19,880 bases of DNA from contig JBAZLY010000020.1 in NCBI GenBank assembly GCA_041650035.1, positions 1 through 19,880 on the forward strand. The letters are read 5' to 3'. The position numbers were made by a program, and so were the translations under genes. Below the pieces are notes generated by a model. That model ran no database searches and was not told the origin of the DNA. It was given only the letters and a program-made list of their open reading frames with translations. Positions 7,322 through 14,084 of the stretch are shown here, piece by piece. Numbering within the stretch: position 1 is the first letter of the stretch; every line of letters starts with the position of its first letter. This DNA is from JAQUQI01 sp041650035 (lineage in GTDB: Bacteria > Omnitrophota > Gorgyraeia > JABMRG01).

Positions 7322-8641
7322 ATGAAAAATAAGGTTGTTAATTATTTAAATAAAGATATCTGGCGGATCAGGTTGAGGGACCTTCCTAAAAAGAGCTCAT
7401 TTTTTATAAGAAATTTAAGGGTTGTTCTTTTATCATTGCGCGGTTTCAACGAAGACAAATGCTCTCTTCGCGCTTCGGCTCTGACGTTTTATAGTCTTTT
7501 GTCTATTGTACCGGTATTTGCGATGATCTTTGGCATAGCCAAAGGATTCGGCCTGGATAAGATCCTTGAAAAACATGTAATGGAAAAAATCCCTGTGCAG
7601 AATGATGTCTTCCTCAATATTGTTAATTTTTCCCATTCCCTGCTTGAGAATACAAAAGGAGGGGTTATCGCTGGCGTAGGTGTCGCGCTTTTATTCTGGG
7701 CGGTCATCAAAGTTCTGGGCAATATTGAGCAGTCTTTTAACGATATCTGGGGTATAAAAAATATGCGTAGTTTCATGCGCAGATTTACCGATTATCTCTC
7801 GGTGGTATTGATCTGCCCGATACTGCTGATTATATCAAGCAGTGCCACTGTTTTTATCAGCACGCAGGCAAGGATGATAACCCAAAATATATCCCTGCTG
7901 GGAGCGATAGCCCGTCTGATAAATTTTGTACTTGGGTTTTTGCCATATACCGTTATTTGGGTAGTATTTACATTTATATACGTTTTTATACCAAACACAA
8001 AGGTCAACCTTAAATCCGGTATCCTCGCGGGCATAGTTGCCGGTACCGTGTATCAGATTACGCAATGGATATACGTTTATTTTCAAGTAGGCGTAGCCAA
8101 ATACAACGCTATATACGGAAGTTTTGCCGCCTTACCTTTATTTTTGATGTGGCTGCAGTTAAGCTGGAGGATCGTATTATTAGGCGCTGAAGTTTCTTTT
8201 GCTCATCAGAATGTAGATACCTATGAATTTGAGCCGGACTGCCTGAATGTCAGCCGGGCGCTAAAGGACCAGCTCGCATTGAGGATAGTAAATCTGCTTA
8301 GCAAAAATTTCGCCTCAAGCGAAAAGCCACTTACCGCGCAAAAGATATCTAATACATTAGGTATTCCCATACGGCTGGCGCGTGATATATTATATGAATT
8401 AGCTATGGCCGGAGTTTTGATCGCTGTCCAGGAAAACTCAAACAGAACGCCTGCCTATCAGCCGGCAGTTGACATACATTTACTCACTATCCAGTATGTT
8501 ATTAATAAGCTTGAGCAGTATGGGGCTGATTCTATACCTGTCATAGAGACAAAAGAGTTAGAGAAAATCAAAAACAGCCTTGAAGGTTTCAACAAGATTA
8601 TTGAAAAATCACAGTCAAATTTGCTTTTAAAGGATGTATAG
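7322..8641 (+). CDS. YihY/BrkB-family (UPF0761) inner-membrane protein with C-terminal helical domain
   Basis: 439 residues from the ATG at 7322, preceded by AGGAAAAGGA at suitable distance; an in-frame TTG at 7268 would add 18 residues and has no ribosome-binding site. The membrane domain matches the YihY family, once misnamed ribonuclease BN: LRASALTFYSLLSIVPVFAMIFG (about 47-69) is the signature near helix 1, then GGVIAGVGVALLFWAVIKVLGNIEQSFNDIWGI (about 114-146), and the closing YGSFAALPLFLMWLQLSWRIVLLGAEV (about 261-287). Function is not settled; a transporter or lipid-related role is debated. The last 130 residues are soluble; KPLTAQKISNTLGIPIRLARDILYEL (about 317-342) looks like a winged-helix segment, a tail found in some longer members. 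Confidence 0.92.
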   Translation: MKNKVVNYLNKDIWRIRLRDLPKKSSFFIRNLRVVLLSLRGFNEDKCSLRASALTFYSLLSIVPVFAMIFGIAKGFGLDKILEKHVMEKIPVQNDVFLNIVNFSHSLLENTKGGVIAGVGVALLFWAVIKVLGNIEQSFNDIWGIKNMRSFMRRFTDYLSVVLICPILLIISSSATVFISTQARMITQNISLLGAIARLINFVLGFLPYTVIWVVFTFIYVFIPNTKVNLKSGILAGIVAGTVYQITQWIYVYFQVGVAKYNAIYGSFAALPLFLMWLQLSWRIVLLGAEVSFAHQNVDTYEFEPDCLNVSRALKDQLALRIVNLLSKNFASSEKPLTAQKISNTLGIPIRLARDILYELAMAGVLIAVQENSNRTPAYQPAVDIHLLTIQYVINKLEQYGADSIPVIETKELEKIKNSLEGFNKIIEKSQSNLLLKDV

Positions 8642-8668
8642 CGTTTTTACGCGATAATTTTATTTATT
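8641..8668 (+). terminator. Weak terminator-like hairpin after the YihY gene
   Basis: The gene's last base begins GCGT-TTTT-ACGC followed by an AT-rich stretch with T-runs (ATTTTATTTATT). The 4-bp stem is short, so this is only suggestive. Confidence 0.2.
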
Positions 8669-8729
8669 GATAGGTGCAATTTTTTAAATAAAAAGGACAA
8701 TCCGGCATAAACGAAAGGGGGGTATTTAT

Positions 8730-8897
8730 ATGAAGTTAGTAAAGATTATTCTCGCCATTATTCTTCCTCCGGTGGCAGCATTCATGCAGGTAGGGGTAAG
8801 CACTCATTTTTGGGTTAACATTGTCTTGACACTGTTGTTTGCCATACCCGGCGTTATTCACGCTTTGTGGCTTGTTTTGACCGATAAAAAAGCTTAA
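8730..8897 (+). CDS. Pmp3/YqaE (UPF0057) family small membrane protein
   Basis: 55 residues. The sequence begins MKLVKIILAIILPPVAAFMQ and has the two-helix layout of the family: helix 1 ending in the conserved LPPVAAF (about 12-18), a short polar turn with GVSTHFWVNIVLTLL (about 22-36), then AIPGVIHALWLVL (about 38-50), where PG.IHA is the hallmark. Family members (yeast Pmp3, E. coli YqaE) sit in the plasma membrane and respond to salt and membrane stress. A strong GGGGGG ribosome-binding site lies eight bases before the ATG. It stands alone, 88 bp after the YihY gene, with a likely terminator behind. Confidence 0.93.
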   Translation: MKLVKIILAIILPPVAAFMQVGVSTHFWVNIVLTLLFAIPGVIHALWLVLTDKKA

Positions 8898-8931
8898 AAG
8901 CGCAGAGGCGTATTAGCATAAAACATTTCTA

Positions 8932-8968
8932 ATAAGGGAATAATATTCCTTATAAGTTTTGTTTTTTA
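8932..8968 (+). terminator. Likely rho-independent terminator after the Pmp3 gene
   Basis: ATAAGGGAATA pairs with ATATTCCTTAT (8932-8954, one mismatch or bulge), followed by AAGTTTTGTTTTTT. AT-rich but well placed, 35 bp behind the stop codon. Confidence 0.45.
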
Positions 8969-9067
8969 AACATAGATACCATAAGATCTGATAGGCATTA
9001 AAACTTATGGAGTTGCGTCTATCAGCACGGATAGCAGTATTTTTAGGCCGCGCAGGCAGTTTTTTAA

Positions 9068-9328
9068 ATGGGCAATTCTATGGTTTGGCATGTCTATATT
9101 GTTAAATGCCATGATAAAACTTTTTACACAGGCATTACCAATAACCTTTTACGACGTATCAATGATCATAACAAAGGAAACGGTTGCAGGTATACGAAAT
9201 ATCGCCGGCCGGTAAAGCTTATACATTCCGAGATATATCCTACCAGGTCCCAAGCCCAAAAGAGAGAATACTATATTAAAAGTCTTAAAAGAGCGGATAA
9301 GCTGATATTGTGCGGATGGGTTGATTAA
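9068..9328 (+). CDS. Small GIY-YIG nuclease-domain protein (YhbQ/UPF0213-like)
   Basis: 86 residues, a single GIY-YIG domain. The first strand has VYIVKC (8-13) and the paired motif appears as YTGITNNLLRRINDH (20-34), with the catalytic Arg in RRI. KYRRPVKLIHSE (44-55) and the metal-binding Glu in AQKREYYIKSL (63-73) complete the fold. Free-standing members such as YhbQ are probably DNA-repair or nucleic-acid processing enzymes; the exact role is unknown. The start is uncertain: ATG at 9068 or at 9080 (just before VWHVYIV), neither with a clear ribosome-binding site. Flanked by gene-free DNA on both sides. Confidence 0.9.
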   Translation: MGNSMVWHVYIVKCHDKTFYTGITNNLLRRINDHNKGNGCRYTKYRRPVKLIHSEIYPTRSQAQKREYYIKSLKRADKLILCGWVD

Positions 9329-9478
9329 TTCAAGGCCAGTTTGCAGGTATTCCGCGGTCATATAATCCAATAGAACCGATATGATTGATACCGTAGCCTT
9401 GCCGCAGGAGCATGTATTAAAGCGGTCGATTATAACCAAAGATAACAGCGGATGAGGCATTACATAATACCTGTAGCA

Positions 9479-9534
9479 GGATAAAGGCGCGCAGGTCTTA
9501 CCTTTTGGAGTGGTGATTCCTGCGCGTTTTATCC
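9479..9534. repeat. Long, stable hairpin (16 paired positions)
   Basis: GGATAAAGGCGCGCAGG (9479-9495) pairs with CCTGCGCGTTTTATCC (9519-9534): 15 Watson-Crick pairs, one G-U pair and one bulged G, with a 23-base loop that can pair a little further (ACC with GGT). There is no T-run on either side, so a simple terminator is unlikely. It could be a structured leader RNA, a protein-binding dyad or a small mobile repeat. Confidence 0.75.
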
Positions 9535-9549
9535 GCGTAAAAATTATAC

Positions 9550-9578
9550 TTCAATGGAAAGGCAGATAGTGATATAAT
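9550..9578 (+). promoter_or_regulatory. Possible sigma-70-type promoter for the AsmA-like gene
   Basis: TATAAT at 9573-9578 with TTCAAT at 9550-9555, spacer 17 bp. The -10 is perfect, the -35 weak (3 of 6). It lies 83 bp before the ATG. Confidence 0.35.
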
Positions 9579-9660
9579 AAAAGACGCAAAAAATAAGATG
9601 TTTTACGAAAGCGGCATATCGTATGCGTGGTTATGAATATTACCAATCGGAGCAGGGCGC

Positions 9661-12285
9661 ATGAGCAGATATATTAAAATTGCTATCAGGATATTTTTTG
9701 TTTTGCTGATATTATTCGTTATTATTTCAGCCGTCGTTTATGTATTTATCAGCAATTTTGATATTGTTAAATACAGGCCTCAAATTATCAGGATAGCCGG
9801 CGAGGCCCTTAACCGTAAGGTTGATTTTAAGGATATTGAACTTAAGATATCATGGGCCAGGGGTTTAAGGCTTCGTCTAACCGATTTTACTGTGGGAGAT
9901 GATCCTGCTTTTGGCGCGGGGGATTTTATCTTCGCGAAAGAAATAAACGCGGGCGTTGATTTGGTGTCCAGCATAAAGAAGCGAAATATTGCCGTTTCAG
10001 ATATCGCTGTCAGATCTCTTACGGTAAATATCATACGAGATAAAAACGGTCTTTTAAACGTCCAGACAATAGGTAATAAGGCCGCGGACACCGCGGCTTT
10101 GCCTGCAGACCGTCAGCTTTCCGGATCCGTATCCCCCAGCCCTGCTTTAACGGCATTTTTTATACATTCTATCAAGGTCTACGATTCGGCTGTTTATTTT
10201 TCCGACAGTTCAGTTTCGCCCGCGGCTAATATTTCCGTATCAAAGATTAATTTGGAGATCAACGGGTTTTCTTTATGCAGACCTTTTGATATACTGCTTA
10301 ACGCGGCCGTGTTATCATCAGGAGCAAATCTACATTTGCAAGGCAGGGCAGAGCTTGACATGTTAAAGAATCAGGCCGGATTAAACGGTATTAAGGCTTC
10401 GCTTGACATGGGTCAGGTTTCCTTGGAAAAATTAAAAAGTTTTCCATCGTTTAAAGCCATGCCCCTGCCGGATTCTCTTAACGGCGAGTTAAAGATTTTG
10501 GTCAGAAACGCTATTTTAAACGAAAAAGGGATAGGCGATATAGATATGGATTTGTCATTGGCCGATGGCGGTATATCAATAAAAGGAACTTCTTCGGGTA
10601 TTGGCATAACGGCAAACAAGATCAACGCGCAGCTTAAAAATTTTTCTCTCAAAAGACCTTTTGATTATAATGTTTCATTCGCATATGAAGGCAATGAAAC
10701 CAATATTTCGTTAGACGGCAGCCTTGCGATAGATGCCGTGAATAAGAATATCCGCATGGGCCAGACATCAGTCTGGGCCGATTTTTCTAAAATAGATTTC
10801 GCGCGCTTAAAAGCTTTGCCGGTTTTGTCAGAAATGACCTGTTTTCCTGATTCCTTAAGCGGTCAATTAAACGCTCGGGTAAAAGAGATGTTGTTAACGG
10901 ATAAGGGCTTGAAAACCTTAAACGCGGACATAAGCCTTAAAGACGGAGCGGTAAGCATAAAAGAAATGGCCCCGGGGACATCGTTTACCGCCTCTCTTAT
11001 TGATTGCGAAATAAAGGATTTCAGGCTGGATTCCATGTTTGATTTTAATATCAGGCTGGCTTATTTGAGCAGTTCGCCCAATATTAAAATTAAGGGCAGG
11101 TCCGGGTTATTTTTACAAGGCCGGGATATTAGGCTTGAAAATACTACAATTGAAGCCGATTTATCCAATTTTTCAATAGACAGATTAAGGGCATCCGCGC
11201 CGGTTTTTAAAAATGCCCGCTTGCCTGAAAGTATTCGGGGAAATTTCTATGCTTTGGTAAAAGATATGTCAGCCGGTGCTAAAGGTTTGAACCGGTTGGC
11301 AGGCCATGGGCGGTTAAATGAAGCCGAAGTTAAATTCAAAGAATTGATTCTTCCTATCAAGAGCATAAACGCGGAGTTTGACTTAACGGAGAAAGATTTT
11401 ACCATGGACAACGCCCAGGCGGTTATCGGTAAAGGCAAGGCTGTTATCGGATTTAATATAGAGGATTATGTGGGGAATAAAAATTTCGCATTTTCCGCAA
11501 AGCTTGACGGTATTGATCTGTCAGAAGTTTTAGACCAATCCCGTTTTGGGGTCAAGGTAGAGGGGCGGGTAAACGGCGACATTCTTATTAATGGCAGGGC
11601 TGAAGACACAAACTCGTTTACCGGTAACGGCAAGCTGGAAGTCAAAGAAGCCAAGCTGATAGATTTTAACGTTTTAAAAACGGTCCTGGACAAAATGTCG
11701 TTTTTGCCTAACATGTATGCACAGATATCGGATAATTTGCCTGAAAGATACAAAACAAGGTTACAAGATAAAGATACGCAAATAGACAAGGCGTTCGCTA
11801 AACTTGCAGTATCCAACGGCCTTATATTGCTTGACCCTGTTCTGATGGAAGCGGAGGAGTTCGCGTTTTCTGGAATAATCCGGTCGGGTTTTGACCAAAA
11901 GTATTCACTGGAAGGCAAGATCGTTATCCCGAATGAGCTTTCAAGCGCGATGATACAATCAGCTCCCCTTACGCAATATCTTCTTAATCAGGACGGGAAT
12001 ATCAGTATTCCCGTTTATGTTACAGGCCAGGGGGCCGCCAGGCCTGTTATTTCTGTCACGCAGACAGCTTTTGATATGGGCAAGAATGCTTTACTCGCGG
12101 AAGGGAAGCGACAGCTTGCCAAGGTCCTTAATAAAACGTTTGGCATTGAGGATAGCCCTTCTGAAGACACGGATGCTGATACTGAATCTCAAAACGATAC
12201 TGCAAACCGGGAAGGCACGACCGATACATATCAAATTGTAAACAGTATTTTTAGCAAGGTTTTTGAAAAAGCCGGCCAGGAATAA
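9661..12285 (+). CDS. AsmA-like envelope protein with threefold internal repeat
   Basis: 874 residues. A single N-terminal helix (about 7-30, IRIFFVLLILFVIISAVVYVF) anchors the protein in the inner membrane and the rest would lie in the periplasm. The N-terminal AsmA region is clear: KYRPQIIRIAGEALNRKVDF (37-56), the usual p.l...l.r.v.f opening, and the C-terminal part (about 555-830) has SFTGNGKLEVKEAKLIDFNVLK and YSLEGKIVIPNELS, as in AsmA_2 domains. AsmA-like proteins form long hydrophobic grooves that move phospholipids between membranes. Three units of about 125 residues (207-332, 333-458, 459-580) repeat the pattern FD..., LP.SL.G.L...V..M.L..KGL. The last 40 residues are acidic and low-complexity. 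GGAG precedes the ATG. Name AsmA-like rather than a specific paralog. Confidence 0.88.
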   Translation: MSRYIKIAIRIFFVLLILFVIISAVVYVFISNFDIVKYRPQIIRIAGEALNRKVDFKDIELKISWARGLRLRLTDFTVGDDPAFGAGDFIFAKEINAGVDLVSSIKKRNIAVSDIAVRSLTVNIIRDKNGLLNVQTIGNKAADTAALPADRQLSGSVSPSPALTAFFIHSIKVYDSAVYFSDSSVSPAANISVSKINLEINGFSLCRPFDILLNAAVLSSGANLHLQGRAELDMLKNQAGLNGIKASLDMGQVSLEKLKSFPSFKAMPLPDSLNGELKILVRNAILNEKGIGDIDMDLSLADGGISIKGTSSGIGITANKINAQLKNFSLKRPFDYNVSFAYEGNETNISLDGSLAIDAVNKNIRMGQTSVWADFSKIDFARLKALPVLSEMTCFPDSLSGQLNARVKEMLLTDKGLKTLNADISLKDGAVSIKEMAPGTSFTASLIDCEIKDFRLDSMFDFNIRLAYLSSSPNIKIKGRSGLFLQGRDIRLENTTIEADLSNFSIDRLRASAPVFKNARLPESIRGNFYALVKDMSAGAKGLNRLAGHGRLNEAEVKFKELILPIKSINAEFDLTEKDFTMDNAQAVIGKGKAVIGFNIEDYVGNKNFAFSAKLDGIDLSEVLDQSRFGVKVEGRVNGDILINGRAEDTNSFTGNGKLEVKEAKLIDFNVLKTVLDKMSFLPNMYAQISDNLPERYKTRLQDKDTQIDKAFAKLAVSNGLILLDPVLMEAEEFAFSGIIRSGFDQKYSLEGKIVIPNELSSAMIQSAPLTQYLLNQDGNISIPVYVTGQGAARPVISVTQTAFDMGKNALLAEGKRQLAKVLNKTFGIEDSPSEDTDADTESQNDTANREGTTDTYQIVNSIFSKVFEKAGQE

Positions 12286-12378
12286 TTGTTTTTACGCCGG
12301 TTTACATGTTGTCTAAAATCTTTAATGGAATACGGCATTTTAAAAAGGGCATAATTGGCCCCGAAAAAAGGAGGGTAT

Positions 12379-12783
12379 ATGAATTCAATAGTGTTGGCCA
12401 TGCTGATCGGCCCATTTATGTTAGTAATAGGTTTGGCTGTTTTATTGAACAGAAAGGCTTTATGGAATATCAGGGATGATTTATTTAAGAGCCCCGCTTT
12501 ATTGTATATATCAGGTCTTATGATTTTTAGCGCCGGTATATCTATAGTGGCTTTTCATAATATATGGGTGCCGGATTGGCGTTTACTAATTACGATTTTT
12601 GGATGGTTGATGCTCGTCAAGGGGGCTTTTTTTGTTGCTCTGCCCGATATTGCCGTTAGAATAGCCAGGTCATACCCTAAAAATGATAAGATGCTGATGT
12701 TATGCTGGATTACCATGCTGGCGATAGGCGTTTTTCTTACCGCTAAAGGATATTGCCCTTTGAAATTTTGTTGTAATATTTAA
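12379..12783 (+). CDS. Unrecognised small integral membrane protein (four helices)
   Basis: 134 residues from the ATG at 12379, which follows AGGAGGG at ideal distance; the frame is open back to a TTG at 12355, but that would put the ribosome-binding site inside the gene. Four hydrophobic segments: about 3-22 (IVLAMLIGPFMLVIGLAVLL), 39-57, 65-88 and 105-121. A charged pair (WNIRDDLFKS) separates the first two, and the C-terminus GYCPLKFCCNI has three cysteines. I do not recognise the family; small integral membrane proteins with this GLM.FSAG and W..L....GWLMLVKG pattern are common conserved hypotheticals. It follows the AsmA-like gene by about 90 bp and may share its transcript. Confidence 0.75.
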   Translation: MNSIVLAMLIGPFMLVIGLAVLLNRKALWNIRDDLFKSPALLYISGLMIFSAGISIVAFHNIWVPDWRLLITIFGWLMLVKGAFFVALPDIAVRIARSYPKNDKMLMLCWITMLAIGVFLTAKGYCPLKFCCNI

Positions 12784-12952
12784 AGAACCGACAGCCACGA
12801 TTTACGGCTTGATCTTTTTAGCAAGTGATGCGGGTTATATTGTATCCGGGCCTTCATTTCGCCGTGCAATTTTTATGCCGCAGGCTGTGTGTGTTTGTCA
12901 AAAATTCCTTCAATTTTCCGATTTTATCCTATCTCATATTATATCTATTTGT

Positions 12953-12958
12953 TATAAT
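12953..12958 (+). promoter_or_regulatory. Possible -10 element before the signalling operon
   Basis: TATAAT, 50 bp ahead of the response regulator start. No good -35 hexamer at 16-18 bp. Placement before the first gene of the operon is the main support. Confidence 0.3.
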
Positions 12959-13008
12959 AATGTAATAATGGCAACCGTAAAACATATAAACGTTTTTTTG
13001 GAGGTATG

Positions 13009-13917
13009 ATGCCAAAAACAAAGAGAGTGCTTGCGGTAGATGATGATGTCAGTTTGATTGATATGCTGCGCGCCTATCTGCCGCAGGTCATGGATATAGA
13101 GCTTCTTGTCGCTTCGACAGGCGAGGGTGCGCTGGAAATAATCAGAGATAAAGAGCCCGACGTTATATTGCTGGACATGCAGTTGCCGGATATACAGGGG
13201 CCTGAAATATTGAGTTTTATCCGGGAAAAATACCCTGAAACAAAGGTGCTTGTTGTTACAAGTTACGATAAAGAAGTTAAGGAGGAGATGGCAAGGCTCG
13301 GTGTTGACGGTTTTTTCCCGAAGCCGGTTGTATTAACCGAACTTGTTAGCAGGATAGGAGATGTCTTATCGGCGAAAAACGCTACCTTGATTGATCCGGT
13401 ATCCTTAGCCGACGTGCGGCAAAGGGAAGATGTTGTCCCTTGCGCGAAAATAATGTTTATTGAAAAAGAATTCTGCATGCCTTATTTGCTGCCGATAGTT
13501 GAATCAGAGGACAGGGAAGGCTATCCTATCAAAGGTTATGGTGACTATGAGTTTAAGTGCGTTTATTGCCAGAAAGATGTCTTGCCGGCGCTTAAAGGTT
13601 TTAAGCCTGATATTGTTATATGCGCGACAGATGTCCCGGAGAGGGAACCGTTTACGGATAAGACCGTCTCCACGGTTGGCACGATGCTGGATATCATGAA
13701 GTCAAAGTATTCTCCCAAGGCCATAATAGCGCACGGAAGCCAGCAGTCTATAGCCTCTTTTGGCGCAGCCGGCGCTGATATCCATCCCGGCATCTGGGTG
13801 GAGAAAGTGGATATGTTCGCCTATAGTCCGGAGGAAGACAAGGAAAACGTTGAAAGGCTCAACAAAATGCTTTGGTCTGTGTGCTTTAAGTATAACCTAA
13901 TAAAAAAAGCGAGATAA
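13009..13917 (+). CDS. Response regulator: receiver plus degenerate second receiver-like domain
   Basis: 302 residues. The ATG at 13009 has GGAGG four bases upstream; the ATG at 13006 is too close to it. Residues about 5-125 are a complete receiver: acidic pocket VDDD (10-13), phospho-acceptor Asp56 in ILLDMQLPD, TS in VVTSYD (83-86) and Lys105 in FFPKPV. The C-terminal half (about 140-302) has no DNA-binding or enzymatic motif. It shows PDIVICATDVPERE, which aligns with PDVILLDMQLPD and has Ala where the acceptor Asp should be, followed by KAIIAHGS and GADI, so it looks like a pseudo-receiver. Output is therefore probably by protein contact. First gene of the operon ending at 18706; only 4 bp separate it from the next open frame. 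Confidence 0.88.
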   Translation: MPKTKRVLAVDDDVSLIDMLRAYLPQVMDIELLVASTGEGALEIIRDKEPDVILLDMQLPDIQGPEILSFIREKYPETKVLVVTSYDKEVKEEMARLGVDGFFPKPVVLTELVSRIGDVLSAKNATLIDPVSLADVRQREDVVPCAKIMFIEKEFCMPYLLPIVESEDREGYPIKGYGDYEFKCVYCQKDVLPALKGFKPDIVICATDVPEREPFTDKTVSTVGTMLDIMKSKYSPKAIIAHGSQQSIASFGAAGADIHPGIWVEKVDMFAYSPEEDKENVERLNKMLWSVCFKYNLIKKAR

Positions 13918-13921
13918 TATC

Positions 13922-14077
13922 ATGGAAAATTATACACTATTGGTAGGTGAAAAGGAGATCGATACGGGTAATTATGAGTATTATCCTTATGCCTGCAAGG
14001 CTATTTTTGATTTTAAGACTACAAGGGCCGTTGTCAAAGAACTTAAAAGGGGTGTTGTCACAGCCGGAGTGGATTAG
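13922..14077 (+). pseudogene. N-terminal fragment, likely of an aldehyde-dehydrogenase-type (acyl reductase) gene
   Basis: 51 codons beginning MENYTLLVGEKEIDTGNYEY, then YPYACKAIFDFKTT and KELKRG, ending in TAG. The beginning has the beta-strand pattern (LLVGEKEIDTG) seen at the start of aldehyde-dehydrogenase-superfamily proteins, to which LuxC-type acyl reductases belong; this is my reading from memory and not certain. A real enzyme would need some 450 further residues, which are absent: the next gene starts 7 bp behind the stop, in another frame. A deletion that removed most of a gene and joined its start to the next one is the simplest explanation. A genuine small protein is the alternative. 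Confidence 0.45.
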
Positions 14078-14084
14078 TGTACTT

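Larger units (their letters stand above)
9329..9660. other. Gene-free stretch with a strong hairpin and a possible promoter
   Basis: 332 bp between the GIY-YIG and AsmA-like genes. Frames open here on the minus strand do not look like proteins. It holds the inverted repeat at 9479-9534 and a TATAAT at 9573-9578; otherwise I see nothing. Confidence 0.6.

Noticed and set aside
8898..9660. tRNA or other known RNA gene near the GIY-YIG gene.
   Set aside because: I looked for cloverleaf arms and a T-loop sequence (GGTTCRA) and found none; only the simple hairpin at 9479-9534 is present.
12809..13009. A 66-codon plus-strand frame before the first response regulator.
   Set aside because: Composition is unlike a protein, it covers the likely promoter region and runs into the regulator start.
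13947..14084. N-terminal extension of the LuxD fusion gene by 46 residues in the same frame.
   Set aside because: It overlaps the 51-codon ALDH-like fragment, has an odd basic and hydrophobic make-up, and no ribosome-binding site; the SRPBCC domain begins right at the ATG at 14085.
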